Positions 29,911 through 39,582 are shown, counted from the stretch's first letter. The stretch: DNA of 64,000 nucleotides from Mesorhizobium sp. AR07 (GCF_024746815.1 NZ_CP080525.1:3900501-3964500), one strand, 5' to 3'. The notes: a model not told the origin generated them from the sequence alone. A program made the numbers and translations.

Positions 29911-30258
29911 TCAACCTTTCGGTTTCCAGCTCAGGATTGAAGCTCTTTCATAGAGCCAGTTATACTGTGTCACCATCTGGTTTGTTCGCGTGTATTGATA
30001 GCCGACGAAGCCGAGGATCATCAGCACGATGGTATCGACGATGTAATAGTGCAGCGAGAACATCGTGCCGCCGAACAGCGCGTGATGGATGAAGCGGATG
30101 CCGATGCCGAGGCCCAGCATATAGGCGAACAGCTGGATGAAGCTGCGCCATGTCTGGGCGCTGGCCTTGCCCGTCATCCAGGCCGCCCAGCCGCCGAGCA
30201 GGCAGGTGACGAAGAAGAACTGCCAGATCGACGGCTCCTCGTAGAGAATGCCCTGCAT
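29911..30258 (-). CDS. DUF6867 family membrane protein of the liv cluster
   Basis: 115 residues with three hydrophobic segments; opening MQGILYEEPSIWQFFFVTCLLGGWAAWMTG and ending ERASILSWKPKG. I recognise it as a small protein regularly found within rhizobial liv clusters (DUF6867). Its role is unknown; association suggests an accessory part of the transporter. Confidence 0.75.
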   Translation of the reverse strand: MQGILYEEPSIWQFFFVTCLLGGWAAWMTGKASAQTWRSFIQLFAYMLGLGIGIRFIHHALFGGTMFSLHYYIVDTIVLMILGFVGYQYTRTNQMVTQYNWLYERASILSWKPKG

Positions 30259-30273
30259 GGTGAAGTCTCCTTA

Positions 30274-30317
30274 GCATGATCCCGAAAAGTTGCAGACTTT
30301 TCGGACAAGGATCATGC
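30274..30317. repeat. Palindromic repeat GCATGATCC / GGATCATGC
   Basis: Arms GCATGATCC and GGATCATGC with an inner CCGAAAAGT...ACTTTTCGG pair; the loop is small. It belongs to the same family as 51975-52018. Confidence 0.75.
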
Positions 30318-30330
30318 GACAAACAAACAA

Positions 30331-30369
30331 TTTGGAGCGGAATACCGGATGCACACATTCCGCTCCAAA
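30331..30369. terminator. Hairpin between livF and DUF6867 gene
   Basis: Perfect 13-bp stem TTTGGAGCGGAAT / ATTCCGCTCCAAA with a 13-base loop, starting 2 bases after the livF stop on the minus strand. No long T-run, but the place fits a processing or pausing site between livF and the downstream genes. Confidence 0.5.
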
Positions 30370-30370
30370 C

Positions 30371-31102
30371 TCAGTGGTGTCCGCCTTCGAGATAGGCGGC
30401 GCGCACTTCCGGATTGGCGAGCAGTTCCTTGCCGGTGCCGCTCATCGTCACATTGCCGTTGACCATGACATAGCCGCGCGTGGCCAGCTTGAGCGCGCCG
30501 AAGGCGTTCTGCTCGACCAGGAACACGGTCAGCCCCTGCGTGCGGTTCAGCTCGCGGATGGCATCGAAGATCTGCTTGACGATCAGCGGCGCCAGGCCGA
30601 GCGACGGCTCGTCGAGCAGAAGCAGCTTCGGCCGCGCCATCAGCGCGCGCCCGATCGACAGCATCTGCTGCTCGCCGCCCGACAGCGTGCCGCCGCGCTG
30701 GGCGATGCGCTCCTTCAGCCGCGGAAACAGCGTGAACACCTTCTCGACATCCTCGTCATAGTGCTTGAGGTTGTCGAGGCTGGCGCCCATCTGCAGGTTT
30801 TCCATGACCGTCATGCGCGGGAAGATGCGCCGGCCCTCCGGCGACTGGGCAATGCGCATGCGGGCGATCTCGTGCGTCGGCATCTGGGTGATGTCGGTGC
30901 CGGCGAAGGTGATGCTGCCGGCGCGGGCGCGGGGCGAGCCGAAGATGGTCATCATCAGCGTCGACTTGCCGGCACCATTGGCGCCGATCAGCGCCACGAT
31001 CTCACCCTGGTTGACATGGACATCGACGCCGTTCAGCGCCCGGATGTTGCCGTAGTAGGTCTGCACGCCCTTGACATCGAGCAGCGTTGTCCCGGCCATC
31101 AT
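30371..31102 (-). CDS. livF: Branched-chain amino acid ABC transporter ATPase
   Basis: 243 residues: Walker A GANGAGKST near 40-48, signature LSGGEQQ near 138, Walker B LLLLDEPSLGL near 158. The spacing and the MRIAQSPEGRRIFPRMTV block mark LivF. It pairs with LivG to power the importer. Its start overlaps the livG stop by 4 bases. Confidence 0.95.
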   Translation of the reverse strand: MMAGTTLLDVKGVQTYYGNIRALNGVDVHVNQGEIVALIGANGAGKSTLMMTIFGSPRARAGSITFAGTDITQMPTHEIARMRIAQSPEGRRIFPRMTVMENLQMGASLDNLKHYDEDVEKVFTLFPRLKERIAQRGGTLSGGEQQMLSIGRALMARPKLLLLDEPSLGLAPLIVKQIFDAIRELNRTQGLTVFLVEQNAFGALKLATRGYVMVNGNVTMSGTGKELLANPEVRAAYLEGGHH

Positions 31103-32673
31103 TTACGCCCTCCACGCTTGCCCGCCACAGGCTTGGCAGCGGTCTTTCCAGAAGCCGCGCCAGCGGTCTTTCCGGAAGCATGGCTGGTCGCCACCTTGCC
31201 CGCATCGACGCGGCGCGAGAATTCCGTGTCCTTGCCCTGGCTAAGCAGCTTGGCCTGCTTGACCCATTCCTCACGCGCGATGCGCCCGTCAAAGGCGAGA
31301 TAGGCTTCGGCGGCCTCGACATCGGCCTTTTTCCAGGCGCCGATCTGGTCGAAATGGAAGATGCCGTGATCGTTGAGCTTCTTCTCGTTGACCGTGCCGA
31401 TCCCCTTGATGCGGGTCAGATTGTCGGCCTTGCCGTCGCGAGGCGCTGCCAGCCGGTTGGAGATTTCCCCAGCCTTCGCCGCTGGAGCCTTCGCCGCTGG
31501 CGCCTTGGCTGCTGGTTTGGCCGCTGCGGTTGACTTCACCGCCGTCTCGGTTGCCGCCTTTGATGCCGCGTTCGGAGCAGGTTTTGCCTTCGCCGCGGGA
31601 GCCGGCTTTGCAGCCGGTATCGCCGCCAGAGAAGCTGCCTTGTTTGCCGCGGCCAGCGACCTGGCATCGACCTGACCGGCCTTTGATGCGCCCTTCGCCA
31701 CCGTAACCCGCTCGCCCGAACTGTGGCCGACCGTGTCGGTCACCGGCCCGGCGAGATACGACGACGACGTCCCCGGTCCATGCGCGGCATCCGGCCCCGT
31801 ATCGAGCTGTTCGATGACGTCTTCGTCGCCGACTTCGGTGAGGACCTGCTCGACTTCCTCGTCGTCGACGCCGAGATAGGCGGCGATGACGCGCGGATCG
31901 GTGCGCACCGATTGCGGACTGCCGTCGGAGATCTTGCGGCCGTATTCCAGCACCACGACATGGTCGGAGATCTGCATCACCACCGACATGTCGTGCTCGA
32001 TGAGCAGGATCGAGGTGCCCGACGTGTTCTTGATGTCGATCAGCAGTTCGTTGAGCGCCGCCGATTCCTTCGGATTGAGCCCGGCCGCCGGCTCGTCGAG
32101 GCACAGAAGCTCCGGCCCCGTGCACATGGCGCGGGCGATCTCGAGGCGCCGCTGCGCGCCATAGGGCAGGTCGCCGGCCGGATCGTCGGCACGGTCGACG
32201 AGATCGGCCTTCTCCAGCCAGTGCCGGGCCAGTTCGACCGAGTCGGCCGAGGCCTTGCGGTAGCCGCTGAAGCCGAACAGGCCCAGCACCGTATAGCCCG
32301 ATGCCTTCATCAGCTTGTTGTGCTGGGCAACCAGCAGGTTCTCCAGCAGCGTCATGCCCGAGAACAGGCGGATGTTCTGGAAGGTGCGCGCCACCTTGGC
32401 GCGCGCCGGGATCTCATGATTGGGCAGCCGCTCGAGCAGGAAGCTCGAACCGTCAGCCCGGTTGAGCGTGATCATGCCTTCCGACGGCTTGTAGAACCCG
32501 GTGATGCAGTTGAACACGGTGGTCTTGCCGGCACCGTTGGGGCCGATCAGCGCGGTGATCTCACCGCGCCTGGCGGCGAAGGACAGGTCGCCGATGGCGA
32601 CCAGGCCGCCGAACTTCATCGACAGATGCTCGACCCGCAGGATGGCGTCGTTCATTTGTGTGCTCGCATTCAT
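31099..32673 (-). CDS. livG: Branched-chain amino acid ABC transporter ATPase with unusual C-terminal extension
   Basis: 524 residues, about twice the usual LivG length. Residues 1-275 are a normal LivG: Walker A GPNGAGKTT (44-52), the long TFQNIRLF insertion, signature YGAQRR, Walker B LLCLDEPAAGL, and LLIEHDM. Residues ~275-430 are acidic, then Ala/Lys/Pro-rich and repetitive (KPAPAAKAKPAP, AAKAPAAKAPAAKA). Residues ~430-495 form a compact domain (LTRIKGIGTVNEKKLNDHGI, then FDQIGAW and AREEWVKQAKLL), which looks like the helix-hairpin-helix tail I know from rhizobial NuoE and some L21 proteins. It closes with another Ala/Lys/Gly-rich tail. Overlaps livM by one base (TGATG). Confidence 0.93.
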   Translation of the reverse strand: MNASTQMNDAILRVEHLSMKFGGLVAIGDLSFAARRGEITALIGPNGAGKTTVFNCITGFYKPSEGMITLNRADGSSFLLERLPNHEIPARAKVARTFQNIRLFSGMTLLENLLVAQHNKLMKASGYTVLGLFGFSGYRKASADSVELARHWLEKADLVDRADDPAGDLPYGAQRRLEIARAMCTGPELLCLDEPAAGLNPKESAALNELLIDIKNTSGTSILLIEHDMSVVMQISDHVVVLEYGRKISDGSPQSVRTDPRVIAAYLGVDDEEVEQVLTEVGDEDVIEQLDTGPDAAHGPGTSSSYLAGPVTDTVGHSSGERVTVAKGASKAGQVDARSLAAANKAASLAAIPAAKPAPAAKAKPAPNAASKAATETAVKSTAAAKPAAKAPAAKAPAAKAGEISNRLAAPRDGKADNLTRIKGIGTVNEKKLNDHGIFHFDQIGAWKKADVEAAEAYLAFDGRIAREEWVKQAKLLSQGKDTEFSRRVDAGKVATSHASGKTAGAASGKTAAKPVAGKRGGRK

Positions 32674-34268
32674 CAGCCGTGCCCTTCCTTGGTGAAGGAG
32701 CTGGAGACCGCCCTTCGCTCCTTGAGGAAGGCGGTCGGTTCACGACTGCCGACGAAGCCGCGCGGCTTCCACAGCATGACGATGACCATGGCCATGCCGA
32801 ACAGAAGCATGCGGTAGAGTTCCGGGGTGAAGTCCGGCCCGAAGATCTGCTTGAGGAAGTCGAGTTCGCGCAGCGCCTCGGTGCCGCCGATCATCACCAT
32901 GGCGGCAACGGCAATGCCGACCAGCGAGCCCATGCCGCCGAGCACGACGATGGCCAGGATGATGGCCGATTCCAGGAAGACGAAGGATTCCGGGCTGACG
33001 AAGCCTTGCCGGGCGGCGAAGAACGAGCCGGCGAAGCCGCCGAACATGGCGCCGGTGGCAAAGGCGGTCAGCTTGGTGGTGGTGGTGTTGATGCCGAGCG
33101 AGCGGCAGGCGATCTCGTCCTCGCGCAGCGCTTCCCAGGCGCGGCCGACCGGCAGGCGGCGCAGCCTGATGGTGACGAAGGCGGTGAGCAGGCACAGGCC
33201 CAGGATCAGGTAGTAGAGGAAGATCTTGTAATACGCGCCGGACTGGGCAATGCCCAGCACCTTGGCGATGTAGTTCGGGTCTGACACGTTGAACGACATC
33301 AGGCCGAAGAAGCTGACCTTGGGAATGCCGGAAATGCCGGCCGATCCGTTGGTGACCTCGCGCCAGTTGATCAGCACCAGGCGGATGATCTCGCCGAAAG
33401 CCAGCGTCACGATCGCCAGATAGTCGCCGCGCAGGCGCAGCACCGGGAAGCCGAGCAGCACGCCCCACAGCGCCGCCATGGCGCCGGCGGCCGGCAGCAG
33501 GATCCAGAACGACAGGCCGAAATGCGTGGCGAGCAACGCATAGGCATAGGCGCCAAGCGCATAGAAGGCGACGTAGCCGAGATCGAGCAGGCCGGCGAGG
33601 CCGACGACGATGTTCAGCCCCCAGGCCAGCATCACATAGATCAGGATCTGGATGCCGAAATTGTCGACCCATTTCAGCGAACCCTGCAGTCCGCCGGCAA
33701 TCGACCAGGCGTTCAGCGACAGCACCGCGACCACCAGGATCGGATACAGCACCAATGCTGCGATGCCCAATTTGGTGAAGTTGGCATGGATGAAGGCGCG
33801 GAAGTAGTAGATCACGCAAGCCAGCACATAGATGATCGCCAGGGCGCGCAGGAATTGCAGATAGCCGGCCGGTTCCGTGCCCACCCATCCGGCGAGAGAG
33901 TTGTTGAATACGAACAGCAGCACCGCGGCGACGGCTGCCACGATGAATGCCGGCAGTTGGAAGAACCGCGATGCCACGCTGCCCGGCAACAGGCCGGTGG
34001 CGACGTCTGCGATCTTCTGGTTGGCCATGAAGGGCTGGCCATAGGCGACATAGAGGAAGCGTCCGACAGCCGTGGCGATCACCACGGCGGCAAGCAGGCC
34101 CCAGCGCGTCGTTACGACCAGTTCATTGGAAATGTTCTGGCCGGTCTTCAGGCCGATGAACAGCACGAACAGACCAAGCGAAATGGCGCCTGCGTAGAAC
34201 GCCTCGCGCAACGCGCGCTGCACGGGGGTGGCGACGATGTCGCGCTCTGGAGATACGGTGACGGCCAT
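32673..34268 (-). CDS. livM: Branched-chain amino acid ABC transporter permease
   Basis: 531 residues. The last ~330 are a typical LivM permease (GLNIVVGLAGLLDLGYVAFYALGAY, then GSAGISGIP and the cytoplasmic EAA-type loop VGRAWEALREDEIACRSLGI). The N-terminal ~200 residues add about five more membrane helices, longer than in E. coli LivM but usual in rhizobia. It forms the channel with LivH. Four bases separate it from livH. Confidence 0.93.
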   Translation of the reverse strand: MAVTVSPERDIVATPVQRALREAFYAGAISLGLFVLFIGLKTGQNISNELVVTTRWGLLAAVVIATAVGRFLYVAYGQPFMANQKIADVATGLLPGSVASRFFQLPAFIVAAVAAVLLFVFNNSLAGWVGTEPAGYLQFLRALAIIYVLACVIYYFRAFIHANFTKLGIAALVLYPILVVAVLSLNAWSIAGGLQGSLKWVDNFGIQILIYVMLAWGLNIVVGLAGLLDLGYVAFYALGAYAYALLATHFGLSFWILLPAAGAMAALWGVLLGFPVLRLRGDYLAIVTLAFGEIIRLVLINWREVTNGSAGISGIPKVSFFGLMSFNVSDPNYIAKVLGIAQSGAYYKIFLYYLILGLCLLTAFVTIRLRRLPVGRAWEALREDEIACRSLGINTTTTKLTAFATGAMFGGFAGSFFAARQGFVSPESFVFLESAIILAIVVLGGMGSLVGIAVAAMVMIGGTEALRELDFLKQIFGPDFTPELYRMLLFGMAMVIVMLWKPRGFVGSREPTAFLKERRAVSSSFTKEGHG

Positions 34269-34272
34269 GGTC

Positions 34273-35176
<904 letters not shown>

Positions 35177-35510
35177 GTGTACATGGCTCCCCTGGAATGT
35201 CGCCCATGCAGACGCATTCCTTTTCGTATTTCCCCTAGTCGTAAAGTTTCGAGCCCGGATTGCAACGTCATTTTTCAATCGTCATGCGTGTTTTGCCGGC
35301 ACGCCGTCCGATTGCCCGTTTTTTCCCATCCGGCCCCTGGACCACTGCGGACCCTACCATTGGCATAACGCAATGTCTTTGACGATTCGGCCGCATCATG
35401 CGCCCCATTTCGAAGAAATCGCCGTCAAAATTAGGTGATTAGAAGAATCGTTGCGTTGCCGACACGGTCCGTTTTTCGTTCTGTTCCTTTCCCCTGGGTG
35501 AGAATTCCCG
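35177..35510. other. 334-bp intergenic region between hypE and livH
   Basis: No convincing gene. It probably holds the promoter for the liv genes: on the minus strand TTGCAA and TACGAC are 16 bases apart about 60-80 bases before livH. AT content is higher than in neighbouring genes. No palindromic repeat or terminator is seen after hypE, so read-through from the hyp genes is possible. Confidence 0.4.
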
Positions 35511-36512
35511 TTACTTGACGACAAAACCATGCGCGAACGGATCGCGGTCGTCGATGAAGATGGTGTTCAAGCCGGTCATCCGCGCCCAGCCGCCGATCGA
35601 GGGAATGATCGCCGGTTTGCCGGCGACGGTGACGTCCTTTTCGACCTTGCCCTTGAACAGCGAACCGATAATCGATTCATGAACGAAGCTGTCGCCGGCC
35701 TTGAGCTTGCCCTTGGCATGAAGCTGCGCCATGCGCGCCGAGGTGCCGGTGCCGCACGGTGAGCGGTCGATCGCCTTGTCGCCGTAGAAGACGGCATTGC
35801 GCGCATCGGCGCCCTCCACAGTCGGCTTGCCGGTCCACAGCATGTGCGACAGCCGGTTGATGCCCGGGTTCTCCGGATGCACGAAGGAATACTTTTCGTT
35901 CAGCCGCTGCCGCACCACCGGGCTCCAGGCAATGAAGTCGCCGGCCGAATAGTCGGCCATGTCGCGATAGTTCTTCTGCGGCTCGACGATGGCGTAGAAA
36001 TTGCCGCCATAGGCGACATCGACGGTGATCTCGCCGAGCTGCGGACATTCGACCGTAAGCCCCTCAGCATGGAGGAAGGACGGCACGTTGGTGATGCGCA
36101 CCTCCTCGACATAGTCGCCGACCTGTTTGTATTCGGCGATGACCAGGCCGGCCGGCGTGTCGAGCCGGAGCACGCCCGGCGTCTTCGGCTTGATCAGCCC
36201 GTGCTCGATGGCCATCGTTACCGTGCCGATGGTGCCATGGCCGCACATCGGCAGGCAGCCGGAGGTTTCGATGAACAGGATGGCGATGTCGCAATCATCG
36301 CGCGTCGGCGGATAGAGGATCGAGCCGGACATCACGTCGTGGCCGCGCGGCTCGAACATCAGCCCGGTGCGGATCCAGTCATATTCGGCCAGGAAATGCG
36401 CCCGCCGTTCCATCATCGTCGCGCCCTGCAGCAGAGGGCCGCCGCCGGCGACCAGACGCACCGGGTTGCCGCAAGTGTGGCCGTCTATGCAGAAGAAGGA
36501 TTTCTTGGCCAT
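35511..36512 (-). CDS. hypE: 4-hydroxyproline 2-epimerase (proline racemase family)
   Basis: 333 residues. Both catalytic cysteines are present: C90 in LPMCGHGT and C253 in SPCGTGTSA. The Cys/Cys pair marks racemases and epimerases; the related trans-3-hydroxyproline dehydratases have Thr at the second place. The context (HypO-like and HypD-like genes) favours conversion of trans-4-hydroxy-L-proline to cis-4-hydroxy-D-proline, as described in Sinorhizobium meliloti. It is 31 bases downstream of the hypO-like gene. Confidence 0.9.
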   Translation of the reverse strand: MAKKSFFCIDGHTCGNPVRLVAGGGPLLQGATMMERRAHFLAEYDWIRTGLMFEPRGHDVMSGSILYPPTRDDCDIAILFIETSGCLPMCGHGTIGTVTMAIEHGLIKPKTPGVLRLDTPAGLVIAEYKQVGDYVEEVRITNVPSFLHAEGLTVECPQLGEITVDVAYGGNFYAIVEPQKNYRDMADYSAGDFIAWSPVVRQRLNEKYSFVHPENPGINRLSHMLWTGKPTVEGADARNAVFYGDKAIDRSPCGTGTSARMAQLHAKGKLKAGDSFVHESIIGSLFKGKVEKDVTVAGKPAIIPSIGGWARMTGLNTIFIDDRDPFAHGFVVK

Positions 36513-36543
36513 GACGCTCCTCGAAAAATCAAAATCCGAAAAA

Positions 36544-37863
36544 TCAAAATCGTTGCGGACTGAAGGGGGCCAGATCGATCGGCGGAGTCTGCCCCAGGAC
36601 GAGATCGCGGATCAACCGTCCTGTGGCCGCCGCCTGGGTCAGGCCGAGATGGCCATGGCCGAAGGCATAGACCACCGGCCGGTTTCCCGGCGCACGGCCT
36701 ATGACCGGCAGCGAATCCGGCAGCGAGGGACGGAACCCCATCCATTCGCGCCCGCCGGCCGCATCGAGCCCCGGCAGGAATTTCTGCGCCTTCCGCAGCA
36801 GCGCCTTCGAGCGGGCATAATTGGGCGGCCGCTCGATACCGCCGAGTTCGACCGCGCCACCGACGCGAAGGCCCGTTTCGAGCGGCGTGATGACGAAGCC
36901 GTGGCCGGAGAAGATCAGCATCCGCTTCACGTCGAAGGCGCTCTTCGGCAGCGTCGTGTTGTAGCCGCGCTCGGTCTCCAGCGGAATGCGATCGCCGAGT
37001 TGACTGGCCAGCAGATGTGACCACGCACCGGCGGCAACAACAAGGTGCCTGGCATGCCTGGTCGTGCCGTCGGCCAGTGTCAGCGTCGCACCGTCCTGGT
37101 CCGCCGCGATGCGCTCAATCCGTGCCTTTTCAAAGCGGGCGCCCTTGCTCTGCGCATAGGCCCACACCGCCTTGCCGAGCAGTTTCGGATCCGCGACCGT
37201 CTTCCATCCCGGCACAAAGGTGCCCCTGACGAAGCGCGGCGACAGCCCCGGCTGCAGCCGTGCCAGCTCCTCACCCTCGACATGGCGAAAACCGATGCCG
37301 AAGCGCTCGCGCGCCGCCCAACCCGGCAGCGAGACACGGAACTCGGCCTCGCTTTCGTAGAGTTCCAGCGAGCCATCCTCGCGTAGCATCTGCCTTGTGC
37401 CGGAGCGATCGAGCAAAGCCATCCACTCCGCCTCGGCGAGCTTCATCATATCCGCCTGGGCGGCTAGGCCCGCTTCGTATTTCTCTGGCGCGCCGGCGCG
37501 CCAGAATCGGATCAGCCAAGGCAGAAGTTTCGGCAGATAGGTTGGCGGAATGCTGAGCGGGCCGAGCGGATCGGCAAGCCATTTCGGCAGCTGCCGGATC
37601 ATGCCCTTATGGGCCATCGGCAGCACGTCGGAAAAGGCGAACGCAGCGGCATTGCCGGAGCTCGTTTCCTCGCAGATGCCGGTCCGATCGAAGATCGTGA
37701 CGTTTCGTCCCGCCTCGGCAAGACAGGCAGCGGCGCAAATGCCGATGATGCCGCCGCCGACTATGGCGATGTCTTCCCCTTCTCCCCGTTCACGGGGAGA
37801 AGGTGCCCGAAGGGCGGATGAGGGGCGGCTCCCTGCTTCTGTCAACTTGGAATTTCCTGACAC
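36544..37863 (-). CDS. hypO: FAD-dependent D-hydroxyproline/D-amino acid dehydrogenase with repeat-derived N-terminus
   Basis: 439 residues of the DadA/glycine oxidase-like family. The FAD-binding start is DIAIVGGGIIGICAAACLAEAG at about 31-52, and the conserved end is YAFGHGHLGLTQAAATGRL. It would oxidise cis-4-hydroxy-D-proline to pyrroline-4-hydroxy-2-carboxylate. The first 30 residues (with RPSSALRAPSPRERGEGE) are encoded by a palindromic intergenic repeat at 37776-37815, so either the repeat is translated or the true start is a rarer codon close to the FAD motif. It lies between hypD and hypE, same strand. Confidence 0.88.
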   Translation of the reverse strand: MSGNSKLTEAGSRPSSALRAPSPRERGEGEDIAIVGGGIIGICAAACLAEAGRNVTIFDRTGICEETSSGNAAAFAFSDVLPMAHKGMIRQLPKWLADPLGPLSIPPTYLPKLLPWLIRFWRAGAPEKYEAGLAAQADMMKLAEAEWMALLDRSGTRQMLREDGSLELYESEAEFRVSLPGWAARERFGIGFRHVEGEELARLQPGLSPRFVRGTFVPGWKTVADPKLLGKAVWAYAQSKGARFEKARIERIAADQDGATLTLADGTTRHARHLVVAAGAWSHLLASQLGDRIPLETERGYNTTLPKSAFDVKRMLIFSGHGFVITPLETGLRVGGAVELGGIERPPNYARSKALLRKAQKFLPGLDAAGGREWMGFRPSLPDSLPVIGRAPGNRPVVYAFGHGHLGLTQAAATGRLIRDLVLGQTPPIDLAPFSPQRF

Positions 37864-37920
37864 CTAGGCGCTGCCCCTCATCTGGCTGCCGCCATCTTCT
37901 CCCGGCGAACGGGGAGAAGA
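37776..37920. repeat. Two opposed copies of a TTCTCCCC...GGGGAGAAG palindromic repeat
   Basis: Copy one (37776-37836), on the minus strand, holds CCCCTCATCCGCCC and the hairpin TTCTCCCCGTGAACGGGGAG and lies inside the hypO frame. Copy two (37868-37918), on the plus strand, has CCCCTCATCTGG and TTCTCCCGGCGAACGGGGAG, ending at the hypD stop. A related hairpin is at 59773-59800. Confidence 0.75.
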
Positions 37921-37926
37921 AAGCCC

Positions 37927-38820
37927 TTAGAACTGCGGCAGTGTCGGCCGAACCGCCAGTGCGTCCTTGACGATCTTTTCGACGGCCTTGCGGCGCTCGC
38001 CCGACAGCGGTTGGCGCGGCATGCGCACGCGGTCGTTGGTGTTGATGGCGAACACTTCGGCAAGCTTGATGTTCTGCACCAGATAGGTCGAGACGTCGAG
38101 ATCGAGCAGCGGCCGGAACCAGCGGTAGATGGCGAGCGCCTCTTCGCGGCGGCCCTGCTTCATCAGCTGGTAGATGGCGACGGTCTCGCGCGGGAACGCC
38201 GTGACCAGTCCGGCCACCCAGCCGATGGCGCCGACCGACAGCGCCTCGAAGGCCAGATTGTCGACGCCGGTGAACAGGTCGTAGCGGGTGCCCAGCCGAT
38301 TGATGATCTCGGTCGAACGGCGGATATCGTCGGAGGATTCCTTGATGGCGACGAAGCGCTTGTCCGCCGACAGTTCCTCCATCTGGTCGACGGTGACGTC
38401 GACGCGGTAGGCAAGCCGGTTGGAATAGATCATGACCGGCAGGTCGCCGGCTTCAGCGACGGCCCGCAGCGCCGCGACCGTCTCTTCCGCATTGGTGTGA
38501 TAGATCGGGCTCGGCACCACCATCAGGCCGTTGGCACCTTCTTTCGCGGCGCGGCGCGCAATGCTGGCGGCCTCGCGGGTGCCGGCTTCGTTGACCGTCA
38601 TCAGCACCGGCTTCTTGCCAGCGACCTTCTGCGCGGTCTTCAGCACCTCGATCTTCTCGTCAGGCGACAGCATCGGCCCTTCGCCGAGCGAACCGCAGAC
38701 GACGATGCCGTCGCAGCCGGCATCCATCTGCAAGCCGAAGCAGCGCTCCATCTCGGCATGGTCGAGGCGGTCGTCTGCGGTGAATTTCGTCGTAACGGCG
38801 GGGAAAACTCCAGTCCACAT
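37927..38820 (-). CDS. hypD: DapA-family deaminase/aldolase, probable pyrroline-4-hydroxy-2-carboxylate deaminase
   Basis: 297 residues of the dihydrodipicolinate synthase superfamily, with Tyr132 (MIYSNR) and the Schiff-base Lys160 in FVAIKESS. The superfamily includes HypD of hydroxyproline catabolism, which converts pyrroline-4-hydroxy-2-carboxylate to alpha-ketoglutarate semialdehyde. Assignment rests on the neighbours hypO and hypE; a lysine-pathway DapA usually has a different setting. It is the first gene of the minus-strand row and lies opposite the GntR regulator. Confidence 0.85.
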   Translation of the reverse strand: MWTGVFPAVTTKFTADDRLDHAEMERCFGLQMDAGCDGIVVCGSLGEGPMLSPDEKIEVLKTAQKVAGKKPVLMTVNEAGTREAASIARRAAKEGANGLMVVPSPIYHTNAEETVAALRAVAEAGDLPVMIYSNRLAYRVDVTVDQMEELSADKRFVAIKESSDDIRRSTEIINRLGTRYDLFTGVDNLAFEALSVGAIGWVAGLVTAFPRETVAIYQLMKQGRREEALAIYRWFRPLLDLDVSTYLVQNIKLAEVFAINTNDRVRMPRQPLSGERRKAVEKIVKDALAVRPTLPQF

Positions 38821-38834
38821 TGCGGTCTCTCCAT

Positions 38835-38913
38835 CTGATATATCAGTCGTATATCTATTAAGAAACCACCTGTCAATACGGATTCTCCTATGATATATCC
38901 TGAATATATCAGG
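38835..38913. promoter_or_regulatory. Divergent operator sites for the GntR regulator
   Basis: A perfect 12-bp palindrome CTGATATATCAG (38835-38846), a half-copy TGATATATCC (38891-38900) and a near palindrome CCTGAATATATCAGG (38899-38913) share the core TGATATATCA. They flank both start sites of the hypD/regulator pair, as expected for a GntR dimer site that represses both. Confidence 0.65.
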
Positions 38914-38931
38914 AGATCGCCTTTGATATCC

Positions 38932-39582
38932 ATGGAATCAACGACTGCATCCGAGCCGGCGGCGGCCAAAGCCTACCGCGTGCTCGAGCACATGATCGTC
39001 ACGCTCGAACTGGCGCCAGCGAGTTTTGTCACCGAGGGCGCCCTGATCGAAAGGCTGGCGCTCGGCCGCACGCCGGTGCGCGAGGCGATCCAGCGGCTGG
39101 CCTGGGAAGGACTGCTCGACGTGCGGCCGCGCGCCGGCATTGCGATTGCTCCGCTGCATCCCGGCGACTGGCTGCGCGTGCTTGACGCCAGGCGTGGCGT
39201 CGAGGTGGTGCTGGCCCGCTCGGCCGCCCGCTTCGTCACCCGCGAGGCCGCCGACATGTTTCACGAAGCAGCCCTTGCCATGCAGAAGGCAGTGATCGCG
39301 GGCAATGTGCTTGCCTTCATCCAGGCCGACAAGGCGCTCGACGACGCGCTGGCGCTGGCCGCCGACAATCCGTTCGCCGCCCGGCTGGCAGCCCCGCTGC
39401 AGACCCACAGTCGCCGCTTCTGGTTCCGCTACAAGGCCGATACCGGGCTGGCTGAATCGGCCGAACACCATGTCGCACTGATCCGCTCGATCCTCGACGG
39501 CGACGAAGAGGCCGCCGCCAAGGACGCCAAGCGGCTGATGGCGCTGCTGCGCGGCCATGCCGAGACGGCGGCGACACGCTGA
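38932..39582 (+). CDS. hypR: GntR (FadR-type) regulator, probable hyp regulator
   Basis: 216 residues from ATG 38932. TTG 38923 is a real alternative, as AGGAG sits 7 bases before it. The winged helix (about 10-75) has ALIERLALGRTPVREAIQRLAWEGLL; the rest is the all-helical FCD effector domain with DARRGVEVVLARSA and EHHVALIRSIL. Divergent from hypD with TGATATATCA palindromes between, so it probably represses the hyp genes and responds to hydroxyproline or an intermediate. HypR of S. meliloti is the same type. Confidence 0.85.
   Translation: MESTTASEPAAAKAYRVLEHMIVTLELAPASFVTEGALIERLALGRTPVREAIQRLAWEGLLDVRPRAGIAIAPLHPGDWLRVLDARRGVEVVLARSAARFVTREAADMFHEAALAMQKAVIAGNVLAFIQADKALDDALALAADNPFAARLAAPLQTHSRRFWFRYKADTGLAESAEHHVALIRSILDGDEEAAAKDAKRLMALLRGHAETAATR

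Noticed and set aside
35511..36512. trans-3-hydroxyproline dehydratase instead of an epimerase
   Set aside because: The second active-site residue is Cys253, not Thr, which marks epimerases and racemases.
37927..38820. Lysine-pathway DapA
   Set aside because: The fold is shared, but the divergent GntR regulator and the hypO/hypE neighbours point to hydroxyproline catabolism. Kept with lower confidence in the exact substrate.
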